Shown in pieces: positions 1 to 7,982 of a DNA stretch of 34,764 nucleotides. The notes under the pieces are model-generated. The model did not search any database. It saw only the letters and a list, made by a program, of their open reading frames with translations, and was not told the DNA's origin. The translations under genes and the position numbers were made by a program. Position 1 is the stretch's first letter, and every line of letters begins with the position of its first letter. This DNA comes from Bacteroidota bacterium (GTDB lineage Bacteria > Bacteroidota > Bacteroidia > Bacteroidales > Bacteroidaceae). The stretch spans positions 1 to 34,764 of the forward strand of contig JAEXAJ010000107.1 of NCBI GenBank assembly GCA_023458215.1. Direction: 5' to 3'.

Positions 1-1
1 C

Positions 2-64
2 GGGAATGGAGCCCGATACCCTGACTTCTTCGCCCCAACTGGTGCGGTACTCAATATTAAATAG
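2..64 (+). CDS. C-terminal end of an unidentified protein (5' end outside window)
   Basis: Frame 2 is open from the window edge to a TAG at 62-64 and reads NGARYPDFFAPTGAVLNIK at its end. The composition is protein-like. A short aromatic and small-residue tail of this kind is compatible with the last strand of an outer membrane protein such as a TonB-dependent receptor, but 20 residues are too few to assign a family. The gene converges on nrdJ, with a long imperfect hairpin between the two. The reading frame itself is fairly safe; the function is a guess. Confidence 0.35.
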   Translation, partial: GNGARYPDFFAPTGAVLNIK

Positions 65-78
65 TAGTATCATATATA

Positions 79-155
79 TTAGATTTAGAAATAGCTGCAA
101 TGATTATGCAAGTATAGAAAATATTCCCCATAATCATGCAGCTATCAATATCTAA
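79..155. terminator. Long imperfect hairpin between two convergent genes
   Basis: The left arm at 91-108 (ATAGCTGCAATGATTATG) pairs with 129-145 with a single bulged A. An outer 6-bp stem (TTAGAT at 79-84 with ATCTAA at 150-155) extends it across a small internal loop. It sits between the stop of the upstream plus-strand gene (64) and the stop of nrdJ (198). Neither side carries a clean T-tract, so it may act as a bidirectional terminator or a 3'-end stabiliser rather than a textbook Rho-independent site. Confidence 0.55.
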
Positions 156-197
156 GTCATTTAAAATCCTATGCAAACGTTTGTGCTTGTTACGGTT

Positions 198-2735
198 TTA
201 TCCACAACGGGAGGCTCCGCACGTTTTGCAGATAAGGCAACCTTCTTGATAAACCAAGGTTTCGTTACCGCAGTTCGGACACTTCTTACCTTTGGCTTCT
301 GTGCCGTCCGTTACATATTTCTTCAATGCACGCTCTACACCGTTCTTCCAAGTATTAATGTTTTCGCTGTCCAGTTGCAGGGAAGATACTAACTTCATTA
401 CTTGTTCAATAGGCATACGGTAACGCAACACGCCTGATATCAATTTGGCATAGTTCCAGTATTCTTTGTTGAACTTCTCGGACAGACCTTCTATGGTTAC
501 CTTATATCCGCGTTTGTTCTCGAACTGGAAGTCATAACGTTTGTTTCCGTGCTCATCTACATTCTTGATAATATGACCGGAAGTCACATTCTTCGGCAAA
601 ATGATGCCTTCATCATCATCCAGCACACCGGTGAAGATTTCGTAGGGATGATTGTCCAGCAAACCCACGAAGGCCACCCATTTCTCTTTGTTATTTTGGA
701 AGCGTACGATGTCTGCATCCAATACTCTAGGGCGTGTTTCAACAACCGTAGGCGGTTTGCATGGAGGCAACTCTTCTTTCTTCTCGCTTTTGGTTGAGAT
801 AAGTACTCCGGAACGAGAGCCGTCACGGTATACTGTACATCCTTTACAGCCGGACTTCCATGCTTCCACATACAAACGGTTTACTAAATCTTCATCGACG
901 TCATTAGGCAAGTTGATGGTAACGCTAATGGAGTGGTCTACCCATTTCTGAATACGTCCCTGCATCTTGACTTTCATCAGCCAGTCTACATCGTTGGACG
1001 TTGCCTTATAATAAGGTGACTTTTCTACCATCGCATCCACTTCTTCCTGCGTATATCTTTTTGCAGGATTGTAGCCTTGCGCTTCCATCCAGGTTACAAA
1101 CTTTGGATGGAATACGATATATTCTTCAAAAGCATCACCTGTTTCATCTACAAAATCCACATGAACGTTCGTGTCATTGGGGTTTACTTTGCGGCGGCGT
1201 TTGTAAACGGGCAAGAATACCGGTTCGATACCGGAGGTCGTTTGAGTCATCAAACTGGTGGTACCGGTCGGGGCGATGGTAAGACATGCAATGTTACGAC
1301 GACCATACTTCTTCATGTCTTCGTACAGTTCCGGATCGGCTTCGCGCAAACGGTTGATGAAAGGATTGTTCTTTTCACGTTCTGTATCGTAGATTTCGAA
1401 AGCACCGCGTTCTTTAGCCATGACTACAGAAGAACGGTAAGCGTTCAAAGCAACGGTCTTGTGTACTTTTTCAGAGAATTCGGTAGCTTCTTCAGTACCA
1501 TAGCGTAAGCCCAACGCAGCCAGCATGTCGCCCTCGGCAGTGATACCAACACCGGTACGGCGTCCCTGACCGCTCTTCTTATATATCTTCTGCCACAATA
1601 TCCGTTCGGTATGTCTTACGTCCTCACTTTCGGGGTCAGAATCGATCTTATCCATGATACGTTCGATCTTCTCCAGCTCGAGGTCGATGATGTCATCCAT
1701 AATACGCTGTGCCAAAGCTACATGTTTGTTGAATAGTTCAAAATCAAAGTAAGCATCTGCCTTGAACGGATTGACTACATATGAATATAAATTGATAGCA
1801 AGCAAACGGCAAGAGTCGTACGGGCACAGCGGAATTTCTCCACACGGATTAGTAGAAACGGTACGATAACCTAAATCTGCATAGCAATCGGGCACGGACT
1901 CTCTAAGAATAGTATCCCAGAAAAGTACGCCCGGTTCAGCGGATTTCCATGCATTGTGCACAATCTTCTTCCACAAACTTGCTGCATCGATCTCTTTTTT
2001 AAAGGTGGGTTCGGCTGCATCGATAGGATATTGTTGTACGAACGGTTTTCCTGCAATAGCAGCTTCCATAAACGCATCGGCCAACTTTACTGAAACGTTT
2101 GCTCCTGTCACTTTGCCTTCTGTCATCTTGGCGTCGATGAATGCCTCTGAATCGGGATGCTTGATAGAAACGCTCAACATCAGTGCACCACGACGTCCGT
2201 CTTGGGCTACTTCGCGGGGTGAGTTGGAATAACGCTCCATGAATGGCACCAGTCCGGTAGAAGTCAATGCGGAGTTCTTTACCGGAGAACCTTTAGGACG
2301 TATGTGTGACAAATCATGTCCTACACCACCACGACGCTTCATTAATTGTACTTGTTCTTCATCTATTTTGAAGATAGCACCGTAAGAGTCTGCTTCACCA
2401 TCCACACCGATTACAAAACAGTTGGATAGAGAGGCTACCTGGTAGTTATTGCCAATTCCAGTCATCGGACTTCCCTGCGGAACGATGTACTTGAAGTGAT
2501 CCAGCAAGCCAAAAAGTTCCTCCGAACTCAATGGATTGGGGTACTTAGCTTCAATTCGAGCTACTTCATTGGCTATTCTCCAATGCATGTCTTCCGGAGA
2601 TTTCTCATAAATATTTCCGAAAGAATCTTTGACTGCGTATTTGTTTACCCAAACTCTGGCAGCCAACTCGTCGCCTTGGAAGTATCGTAAAGATTCTTCG
2701 TAGGCTTCTTCATAAGAATAATTTTTCTTTTCCAC
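198..2735 (-). CDS. nrdJ: Adenosylcobalamin-dependent (class II) ribonucleotide reductase
   Basis: This 845-residue cytoplasmic enzyme reduces ribonucleotides to deoxyribonucleotides using a B12-derived radical, so it needs no separate radical subunit. The catalytic signature NPCGE lies at 296-300: Asn296, radical Cys298 and Glu300. The redox cysteine pair of the family fits Cys106 (SNCFVIG) and Cys309. MTQTTSGIEPVF is a conserved barrel motif. The C-terminus carries a cysteine-rich tail (Cys819, 822, 833, 836, 839, 844), as in NrdJ proteins with a zinc-ribbon and a terminal cysteine that can re-reduce the active site. The frame opens at a GTG (2735) with no in-frame ATG nearby upstream. A consensus promoter gives a leader of about 70 nt. 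I saw no cobalamin riboswitch in that leader. The gene is divergent from the nitroreductase. Confidence 0.95.
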   Translation of the reverse strand: MEKKNYSYEEAYEESLRYFQGDELAARVWVNKYAVKDSFGNIYEKSPEDMHWRIANEVARIEAKYPNPLSSEELFGLLDHFKYIVPQGSPMTGIGNNYQVASLSNCFVIGVDGEADSYGAIFKIDEEQVQLMKRRGGVGHDLSHIRPKGSPVKNSALTSTGLVPFMERYSNSPREVAQDGRRGALMLSVSIKHPDSEAFIDAKMTEGKVTGANVSVKLADAFMEAAIAGKPFVQQYPIDAAEPTFKKEIDAASLWKKIVHNAWKSAEPGVLFWDTILRESVPDCYADLGYRTVSTNPCGEIPLCPYDSCRLLAINLYSYVVNPFKADAYFDFELFNKHVALAQRIMDDIIDLELEKIERIMDKIDSDPESEDVRHTERILWQKIYKKSGQGRRTGVGITAEGDMLAALGLRYGTEEATEFSEKVHKTVALNAYRSSVVMAKERGAFEIYDTEREKNNPFINRLREADPELYEDMKKYGRRNIACLTIAPTGTTSLMTQTTSGIEPVFLPVYKRRRKVNPNDTNVHVDFVDETGDAFEEYIVFHPKFVTWMEAQGYNPAKRYTQEEVDAMVEKSPYYKATSNDVDWLMKVKMQGRIQKWVDHSISVTINLPNDVDEDLVNRLYVEAWKSGCKGCTVYRDGSRSGVLISTKSEKKEELPPCKPPTVVETRPRVLDADIVRFQNNKEKWVAFVGLLDNHPYEIFTGVLDDDEGIILPKNVTSGHIIKNVDEHGNKRYDFQFENKRGYKVTIEGLSEKFNKEYWNYAKLISGVLRYRMPIEQVMKLVSSLQLDSENINTWKNGVERALKKYVTDGTEAKGKKCPNCGNETLVYQEGCLICKTCGASRCG

Positions 2736-2811
2736 GATGCTGAAAATCTTAGATTTAGTTGCAAATAAGTAAATTTGTAGAAGTCATACTTATCGTTAAC
2801 AAATGAGATTG

Positions 2812-2842
2812 CAAAGCTAGGAAGGATTTTCAATTTGGCAAA
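2812..2842 (-). promoter_or_regulatory. nrdJ promoter (-33/-7, Bacteroides type)
   Basis: On the minus strand, TTTG (2839-2842) is followed after 19 nt by TAGCTTTG (2812-2819). This matches the Bacteroides primary sigma consensus TTTG-N19-21-TAnnTTTG in every fixed position. Transcription would start near 2805, about 70 nt before the GTG. Confidence 0.7.
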
Positions 2843-3053
2843 ATAAAAATGAATATTTTTATTAACCGATTGAAAGTTTTCTAGTTTTAGTTGTTAATTA
2901 GTTGTCTTCTAGTGAATTGTTGTTTTTGCGAAACGAAAAAGTTTCCCAAAAAGTATTTTATGAACAAATTGTGTATTGAAAAGGTTTTCCCAATAATGAA
3001 AAGTATACTCTATTTTAATATTGTACTTAAATGACAAATTGTGATTCTTTTTA

Positions 3054-3061
3054 TATATTTG
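3054..3061 (+). promoter_or_regulatory. -7 box for the nitroreductase gene
   Basis: TATATTTG fits TAnnTTTG, but there is no TTTG at the expected distance upstream. It would place transcription start near 3068, which argues for translation starting at 3077 or 3086 rather than further upstream. Confidence 0.4.
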
Positions 3062-3076
3062 CAGAAAAAAGAAAGA

Positions 3077-3811
3077 ATGGAAAGCATGAAACAAAGGAGA
3101 ACTATCCGAAAGTATCAGCAGAAAGAGATTTCTTCTGATTTGTTAAATGATTTGCTTGAAACATCTTTCCGGGCTTCTACGGTCGGAAATATGCAAATCT
3201 ATAGTGTAATTGTAACCCGTGACGCAGAGCGTAAGGCAAAATTGGCTCCTGCACATTTTAATCAGCCGATGGTACAAGCGGCTCCGGTGGTACTTACTTT
3301 TTGCATAGACTTACGCCGATTCACTAAGTGGTGTGAACAACGAAAGGCGGAACCGGGATATAATAATTTTGAGTGGTTTGTAACAGGTTCCGTTGATGCT
3401 TTGTTGGTTGCCCAGACTTTTTGTGTTGCGGCAGAAGAAAAAGGGTTGGGTATCTGCTATTTAGGCACCACTACTTACAATCCTCAAATGATTGTTGAAG
3501 CTTTGGAATTGCCTGAACTGGTATTTCCTATTACTACCGTGACAGTAGGATGGCCTTCTGAAGTTCCGCCGCAAGTAGATCGTTTGCCTTTGGAGGCAAT
3601 TGTTCATGACGAAACTTATCATGATTATACTCCGGAGGATATTGATCGCCTTTATGCCTATAAAGAGTCATTACCCGAAAATGTGCAATTTATCTTAGAA
3701 AACAATAAAGAGACACTGGCTCAAGTCTTTACGGATGTCCGTTATACAAAGAAAGATAGTGAAGCTATGTCCGAGAATCTTTGGCAGGTTATGAAGAAGC
3801 AAGGATTTTGA
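3077..3811 (+). CDS. Nitroreductase-family NAD(P)H-dependent flavin oxidoreductase
   Basis: The 244-residue protein (MESMKQRRTIRKYQQKEI) begins with the R-x-x-R-x-Y/F pattern that binds FMN phosphate in the nitroreductase fold. It continues with the helix-rich core and the GLGICYLGTTTYNP segment typical of NfsA/FRP-type members. Proteins of this kind use NAD(P)H to reduce quinones, nitro compounds or flavins in the cytosol; the substrate cannot be read from the sequence. The frame stays open upstream to 3041, but the -7 box ends at 3061, so the ATG at 3077 (or 3086) is preferred. It converges on dnaA through a perfect 31-bp palindrome. Family is firm, substrate unknown. Confidence 0.85.
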   Translation: MESMKQRRTIRKYQQKEISSDLLNDLLETSFRASTVGNMQIYSVIVTRDAERKAKLAPAHFNQPMVQAAPVVLTFCIDLRRFTKWCEQRKAEPGYNNFEWFVTGSVDALLVAQTFCVAAEEKGLGICYLGTTTYNPQMIVEALELPELVFPITTVTVGWPSEVPPQVDRLPLEAIVHDETYHDYTPEDIDRLYAYKESLPENVQFILENNKETLAQVFTDVRYTKKDSEAMSENLWQVMKKQGF

Positions 3812-3813
3812 GT

Positions 3814-3897
3814 TAGTTATGAGTTATTAGTTATAAGTTATTTGTTTATGTTTGCCTTGTGATAAGCAAATAACTTATAACTAATAACTCATAACTA
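3814..3897. repeat. Perfect 31-bp inverted repeat made of AGTTATN heptads; likely bidirectional terminator
   Basis: The left arm 3814-3844 and right arm 3867-3897 are perfect reverse complements around a 22-nt loop. Inside the left arm the sequence is four tandem heptads (AGTTATG, AGTTATT, AGTTATA, AGTTATT). The element fills the gap between the nitroreductase stop (3811) and dnaA, and its right arm includes the dnaA stop codon. It can serve as a terminator in both directions, but its perfection and heptad structure suggest a repeat-derived element. Confidence 0.8.
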
Positions 3898-5283
3898 CTT
3901 TTTCAGTGTTGCCTGAATCTCGTCAATTTCTGACCGGAAAGATTTATCTACTTCCCTCAGTTCTTTAATGGTCTTACAGGCATGTAATACGGTAGCATGA
4001 TCTTTGTTGCCAATCATGGCCCCGATTTTAGATGTAGACAATTCTGTATTATGTTTGGCTAGATACATGGCTATTTGCCTGGCTTGTACTACTTCTCTTT
4101 TTCTGGATTTGGTGTGAATGGCGGCGTTTTCCAGGCCGAAGTGCTTGCACACGGTCTTTATGATGTCATCAACGCTGACTGCTTTACTTTCGCTGTTAGT
4201 TACTTTGCGGACGATACGCTGCGTAAGTTCCAAATCAATTTCCTTGTTGTATATGGTAGAGTGTGCCATGATGGAGATGACTATACCTTCTAAATCGCGT
4301 ACACTGTCTCCCACATTCTCTGCAATATATTCGATTACTTCCGGCGGAAATTGTAATCCGTCACGGTGTATCTTATTACGCAAGATGTTTTTGCGAAGTT
4401 CTACGGTCGGTTTTTCCAATTCGGCAACCATTCCCCATTTGAAACGGGTTATTAATCGCTCTTCCATGCCTTGTAGCAACACGGGGGCACGGTCGGAAGT
4501 CAAAATAAGCTGTTTGCCGTTCTGATGTAAATGATTGAAGATGTGGAAGAATGTATTTTGGGTCTTGGTAACACCTGCAAATTCTTGAATATCATCAATA
4601 ATTAATATATCAATGGTTTGGTAGAAGTTGATAAAGTCGTTGGTGGTGTTGTTCCGCACAGAGTCTGTGTATTGCACTTGGAATAAGTGTGCAGAAACAT
4701 ATAGAACTCTTTTGTCCGGATATAATTCTTTGATCTTAGTTCCTATCGCATTGGCAAGATGAGTCTTGCCTACGCCGGAAGCACCATACAGGAACAGTGG
4801 AATGAATATAGTTTTAGCCGGGTTAAGAGCAACAGCTTCTGCCACACTACGCGACAGCTTGTTGCTATAACCTTCAATGAATGTTTCAAAATTATATTCA
4901 GGATTCAAGTGCGGATCAAGCTCTGGAACCGGAATTTGCGGGATCTTTTTATCGATCACCGGTTTTTGTGGAATAATGGTACGATGAGTTGATTCGTAAT
5001 TAACGGTTTTCTCAGGGCGGGAACTTTTATCCACCATGACATTATACATCAATTTTGTCCCATCACCTATTACCTTATAAAGAGTTTTACGCAATAAGTC
5101 CACAAACTTATCTTCCAAAAACTCATAAAAGAACTGGCTGGGCACTTGTACGACCAGCGTTTTGTCCTCATATTTTAAAGGCATGATGGGAAGAAACCAT
5201 GTTTTATATGTCTGCTCCGGAACATTGTCTCTGATAATTTCAAGGCAGCGGTTCCACAGCCCGACATGATCTATTTCACTCAT
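3895..5283 (-). CDS. dnaA: Chromosomal replication initiator DnaA
   Basis: The 462-residue protein binds DnaA boxes at oriC as an ATP-dependent filament and opens the duplex. Domain I (about 1-85) keeps the W-x-x-C-L-x-x-I and YKTWFLPI patterns, followed by a linker to about 125. The AAA+ domain has Walker A GASGVGKT (167-174) and Walker B ILIIDDIQ (226-233). The C-terminal DNA-binding domain carries the family signature around [16 protein letters not shown]. The ATG at 5283 gives the usual length. The gene stands alone: no dnaN or gyrB is adjacent, and no DnaA-box cluster is visible nearby, so the origin is not shown to be here. A palindrome overlaps its predicted -7 box. The stop codon lies in a palindrome shared with the convergent nitroreductase. 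Confidence 0.97.
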   Translation of the reverse strand: MSEIDHVGLWNRCLEIIRDNVPEQTYKTWFLPIMPLKYEDKTLVVQVPSQFFYEFLEDKFVDLLRKTLYKVIGDGTKLMYNVMVDKSSRPEKTVNYESTHRTIIPQKPVIDKKIPQIPVPELDPHLNPEYNFETFIEGYSNKLSRSVAEAVALNPAKTIFIPLFLYGASGVGKTHLANAIGTKIKELYPDKRVLYVSAHLFQVQYTDSVRNNTTNDFINFYQTIDILIIDDIQEFAGVTKTQNTFFHIFNHLHQNGKQLILTSDRAPVLLQGMEERLITRFKWGMVAELEKPTVELRKNILRNKIHRDGLQFPPEVIEYIAENVGDSVRDLEGIVISIMAHSTIYNKEIDLELTQRIVRKVTNSESKAVSVDDIIKTVCKHFGLENAAIHTKSRKREVVQARQIAMYLAKHNTELSTSKIGAMIGNKDHATVLHACKTIKELREVDKSFRSEIDEIQATLKK

Positions 5284-5324
5284 AACGGCTCTAAATACAT
5301 TTATTAATTAAGCAAAACTTCTAC

Positions 5325-5343
5325 GATTGCAAAATTCGCAATC
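5325..5343. promoter_or_regulatory. Operator-like inverted repeat over the dnaA -7 box
   Basis: GATTGC and GCAATC form perfect 6-bp arms around a 7-nt spacer (AAAATTC on the plus strand). The symmetric unit spans the predicted -7 element and reaches the start site of dnaA. A bound protein here would block transcription. No regulator is known to me for this site. Confidence 0.4.
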
Positions 5344-5361
5344 TTATTCGAAAAAAACAAA
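5330..5361 (-). promoter_or_regulatory. Predicted dnaA promoter
   Basis: On the minus strand TTTG (5358-5361) is followed after 20 nt by GAATTTTG (5330-5337), one mismatch from the TAnnTTTG consensus. Transcription would start near 5323, giving a leader of about 40 nt. The -7 box lies inside the inverted repeat at 5325-5343. Confidence 0.45.
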
Positions 5362-5537
5362 TCCTTTTTTTCTTGCGTTTCTCTAAAAAGTAATAAGCAC
5401 TTTACACTCAGTAACTTATCGAAATGATTAAACTAGTCCCTATATGGGACTGTTGCGTTTGTGCAATAGTTTGATATATAGCAGGTTATATTTATTTATT
5501 GTCTCGGTATCTTTTTTGTGAACCATAGCATGAAAAC

Positions 5538-5572
5538 AGCTCTCTTGCTTTCTGTATAGAGTTGCAAGGGCT
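5538..5572. terminator. Hairpin downstream of the mlaD-like gene
   Basis: AGC plus CTTGC (5538-5548) pairs with GCAAG plus GCT (5564-5572) with a small internal bulge. On the plus strand a long T-rich run follows; on the minus strand GTTTTC follows. It is the best candidate terminator for the amidase/mlaD operon read on the minus strand, though the T-tract is stronger in the other direction. Confidence 0.35.
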
Positions 5573-5613
5573 TTTCTTTTATTTTATTTTCTGCCTGCTT
5601 ATTTAGACAAATT

Positions 5614-6525
5614 CTATTTAATGGATATTTCCTGCTTATCTTTTTTCCCAAATAGAGAGAAATGAACGTACCTTTTGGGATGTGATTTCAAGTCCTCTAA
5701 CAGGCTTGCGGCATTGGCTGTCGTCGCGTTTAAATTATTATAAAGAGACGGATCGTTTAGCAAGAGGCCGATAGTATTATCCTTTTGATTCAACTTATCT
5801 GTAATCATTTTTACATTTGCTAAGGTTGAGTCTACTTTTTGCATGGCAGCGGCAAAGTCTATCTCTTTTAAGTTGTTGGAAATGAACACGAAGTTGTCTC
5901 CAATGGTATTTAATTTGCCTGTTAATTGGGGAATATCTTTTTTCATGAGTGTTTGTAATTGGTGGCTGCTTACTGCCATACTCGCTGTTAAATCTTGCAG
6001 ATTATGTAACGTTGCAGGTATAGCAGGATCCGCCATTACTGTATTCAGCGAAGCCAGTATTGAATCCAGTTTCGGTAGAATCTTTTCTATCTCCGGCATC
6101 ATATTGGCAACTTTCTCCATCATGCCATTGTTGAGTACTCCGGGGATAGTATCGCCTATCTGATATTTTTCACGAGGATTGTTGGCAAGTAATAGATTCA
6201 TCTTGACGCCTCCCAACATTTCAGCTGTTAGTTCGGCTGTGCTTCCTTTGGGGATGCGCAAATCGGGATTCACGTCTATTTCTGCAACTACTTTTCCCGG
6301 TTGTGAATAATCGTAGTATAAATCACGCACAATACCCACGCGGAAACCATCGGCAAAAACAGGGCTCGACTTGGTCAGACCATTTATATTCTGAAATTTT
6401 ACATAGAAATAGCTGGAAGGCTTAAACATATTAATACCTTTCAGATAATTAATGCCATATACTAATATGCAGAGGGCAGCTATGCCTGCAATTCCTATTC
6501 TGACTTCTTTAGTGATATACTTCAT
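5614..6525 (-). CDS. MlaD/MCE-family membrane-anchored lipid transport protein
   Basis: The 303-residue protein starts with a short cytoplasmic stretch and one membrane segment (about 10-28), followed by an MCE domain (about 38-115). That domain has the typical pattern FYVKFQNINGLTKSSPVF, a G-x-x-V-G-x-V segment and LGGVKMNL. The rest (about 135-300) is helical and probably elongated. MCE proteins form hexameric rings or tubes that carry phospholipids across the periplasm with an ABC transporter; no MlaE or MlaF gene is in this window. It lies 14 bp downstream of the amidase start-to-stop unit, so the two are probably cotranscribed. Exact partner complex and direction of transport are unknown. 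Confidence 0.85.
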   Translation of the reverse strand: MKYITKEVRIGIAGIAALCILVYGINYLKGINMFKPSSYFYVKFQNINGLTKSSPVFADGFRVGIVRDLYYDYSQPGKVVAEIDVNPDLRIPKGSTAELTAEMLGGVKMNLLLANNPREKYQIGDTIPGVLNNGMMEKVANMMPEIEKILPKLDSILASLNTVMADPAIPATLHNLQDLTASMAVSSHQLQTLMKKDIPQLTGKLNTIGDNFVFISNNLKEIDFAAAMQKVDSTLANVKMITDKLNQKDNTIGLLLNDPSLYNNLNATTANAASLLEDLKSHPKRYVHFSLFGKKDKQEISIK

Positions 6526-6539
6526 GATGTATCTTGTTG

Positions 6540-7781
6540 TTATTTGTTTCTTTTTCTTTTAAATTCTTCGATGGCTGCATTGACATTCGTCTTTTTACCA
6601 TCTTTAAATGCGATAATAAAAGCGTCTTTGAATTGAGTTGAAATGGAACGCTTAGTTCGTAATACTTTATTATAATCGGGCGAATTGCCATAAGTATATT
6701 TATAGATTCCGCCTTCCTTATAATAATCTACATCTTTCAGCCCTTTCAATCTTTTATCATTCACGGCTAATGGTTTGGAAGAAGTAAGTATTTGTATTTT
6801 AAACACGATGCCACTACGTTCTGTTTGCGAAGGTATTGCTTTTTCTACTTGTTGGGGACGTGAGGATTCTTTGGGAACCACCGTTTTAGGCAATTCTTCC
6901 TTTTCTGAAGTTTTGTTAGTGGTAGTATCCGCTGTTTCTTTCTGAACAGGTTCGGGTACATCTTCAGGTAAGATGGTATTGCTGCTTCCATTCAAACGAA
7001 TTTCTTGTTCACGCTTGTAGGCAAGAAATGCACGGAAAATACCGTCGGCAAGAGTGGTTGTTCCCGCTTCGGAGTTTAAATAGCGTTCTTCTTCCGGTGT
7101 CGAGATGAATCCTAGTTCAACTAATATGCTTGGCATAGCGCTGGCTTTCAGTACTAGAAAGCCTGCCTGATGCACTCCTCGGTCAACGCGTTGGCAAGTG
7201 TTGCGGAAATGTCTTTGTACAAGTGAGGCTAAGTGTACGCTTTGAGACATATACTTGTCCTGCATGAATTCGAAGATGATATAAGATTCCGCAGAGTTTG
7301 GATTAAAACCGGCATAGCGGGTTTTATAATCGCTTTCGTATAGAATAACGGAGTTTTCACGTTTGGCTACTTCCAGGTTAGCGTCTGATTTGGCGAGACC
7401 TAATGTCCAGGTTGAAGCTCCTTTTGCTACTCGGTTATTAGCTAAGGCATTGGTGTGTACTGAAATAAATAAATCAGCTTTGGCATTGTTCGCTATTTCG
7501 GCACGTCTATCCAAAGGGATGAATACATCACGTTCCCGAGTATAGATCACTTTCACATCGGGACAGTTCTTTTTGATTTGCTTGCCAAGTTTCAGGGCTA
7601 CATTCAGATTGATGTTTTTTTCTTTGGAGATTTTACCAACTGCCCCCGGATCATGCCCACCATGACCTGCATCGATCACGACAACAAAATCTTTTGCTAT
7701 AGCACTGCTGATACCAAAGGGAGAAGTAAGCAGCCCTAAGCATATACTTATATATAATATGTAGCGTCTATATAGTTTCAT
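6540..7781 (-). CDS. N-acetylmuramoyl-L-alanine amidase with C-terminal SPOR-like region
   Basis: The 413-residue secreted enzyme cleaves the bond between MurNAc and the stem peptide. A signal peptide (about 1-29) precedes an Amidase_3 domain (about 31-255). The zinc ligands are His40 (VIDAGHGG), Glu54 and His109 (ISVHTN), and the catalytic Glu is Glu222 (SILVELGF). A low-complexity linker (about 265-320) leads to a C-terminal region (about 325-400) with the FKIQILTSSKPL start and repeated short strands of a SPOR-like fold. Such regions bind denuded septal glycan and would direct the enzyme to the division site. It is first in a pair with the MlaD-like gene. A -7 box sits immediately upstream. 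Enzyme family is certain; the SPOR call is by pattern only. Confidence 0.92.
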   Translation of the reverse strand: MKLYRRYILYISICLGLLTSPFGISSAIAKDFVVVIDAGHGGHDPGAVGKISKEKNINLNVALKLGKQIKKNCPDVKVIYTRERDVFIPLDRRAEIANNAKADLFISVHTNALANNRVAKGASTWTLGLAKSDANLEVAKRENSVILYESDYKTRYAGFNPNSAESYIIFEFMQDKYMSQSVHLASLVQRHFRNTCQRVDRGVHQAGFLVLKASAMPSILVELGFISTPEEERYLNSEAGTTTLADGIFRAFLAYKREQEIRLNGSSNTILPEDVPEPVQKETADTTTNKTSEKEELPKTVVPKESSRPQQVEKAIPSQTERSGIVFKIQILTSSKPLAVNDKRLKGLKDVDYYKEGGIYKYTYGNSPDYNKVLRTKRSISTQFKDAFIIAFKDGKKTNVNAAIEEFKRKRNK

Positions 7782-7794
7782 ATGAAAATTGTTG

Positions 7795-7802
7795 CAAATG
7801 TA
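7795..7802 (-). promoter_or_regulatory. -7 box for the amidase/mlaD operon
   Basis: TACATTTG on the minus strand fits TAnnTTTG exactly; the -33 position carries only CATG. The start site would be near 7788, leaving a very short leader before the ATG at 7781. Confidence 0.4.
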
Positions 7803-7945
7803 GTAGAAATTTATAGAAAACTCATGCTTTGTATTTAAGTTTTGTTTGTTTTATAGTCATTTTTGGGCAGATTTAGTATCTAAGGATGTTTTTTCTAATC
7901 TAACCAATTATTTATTGTTACGGTTCATCTTATTAATAATATAAG

Positions 7946-7953
7946 TAACTTTG
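7946..7953 (+). promoter_or_regulatory. -7 box for the BASS transporter gene
   Basis: TAACTTTG fits TAnnTTTG exactly. No good TTTG lies 19-21 nt upstream. Start would be near 7960, 23 nt before the ATG. Confidence 0.45.
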
Positions 7954-7982
7954 CATCGATTTAACTTTAAAAATAGATAGGT

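Larger units (their letters stand above)
2736..3076. other. Divergent intergenic region, nrdJ / nitroreductase
   Basis: This very A/T-rich 341-bp gap holds the nrdJ promoter and a -7-like box for the nitroreductase. I see no coding potential, no riboswitch fold I recognise and no strong repeat. The stretch 2870-3050 has no feature I can support. Confidence 0.5.
5284..5613. other. Intergenic region between dnaA start and mlaD-like stop
   Basis: The 330-bp gap contains the dnaA promoter, a short palindrome at 5435-5451 (AGTCCC, five A/T bases, GGGACT) and a hairpin at 5538-5572. I see no open reading frame with coding character and no DnaA-box cluster. A small RNA is possible but I cannot support one, since no consensus promoter faces into the gap. 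Confidence 0.4.

Noticed and set aside
198..206. TTATCCACA, a perfect DnaA box, with another at 27283-27291
   Set aside because: Both are isolated single copies inside or at the end of genes (nrdJ and asnA). No cluster or A/T-rich unwinding region accompanies them, so oriC is not supported despite dnaA being present.
2736..2900. Possible cobalamin riboswitch upstream of nrdJ
   Set aside because: No B12-box-like conserved segment is visible and the predicted leader is only about 70 nt.
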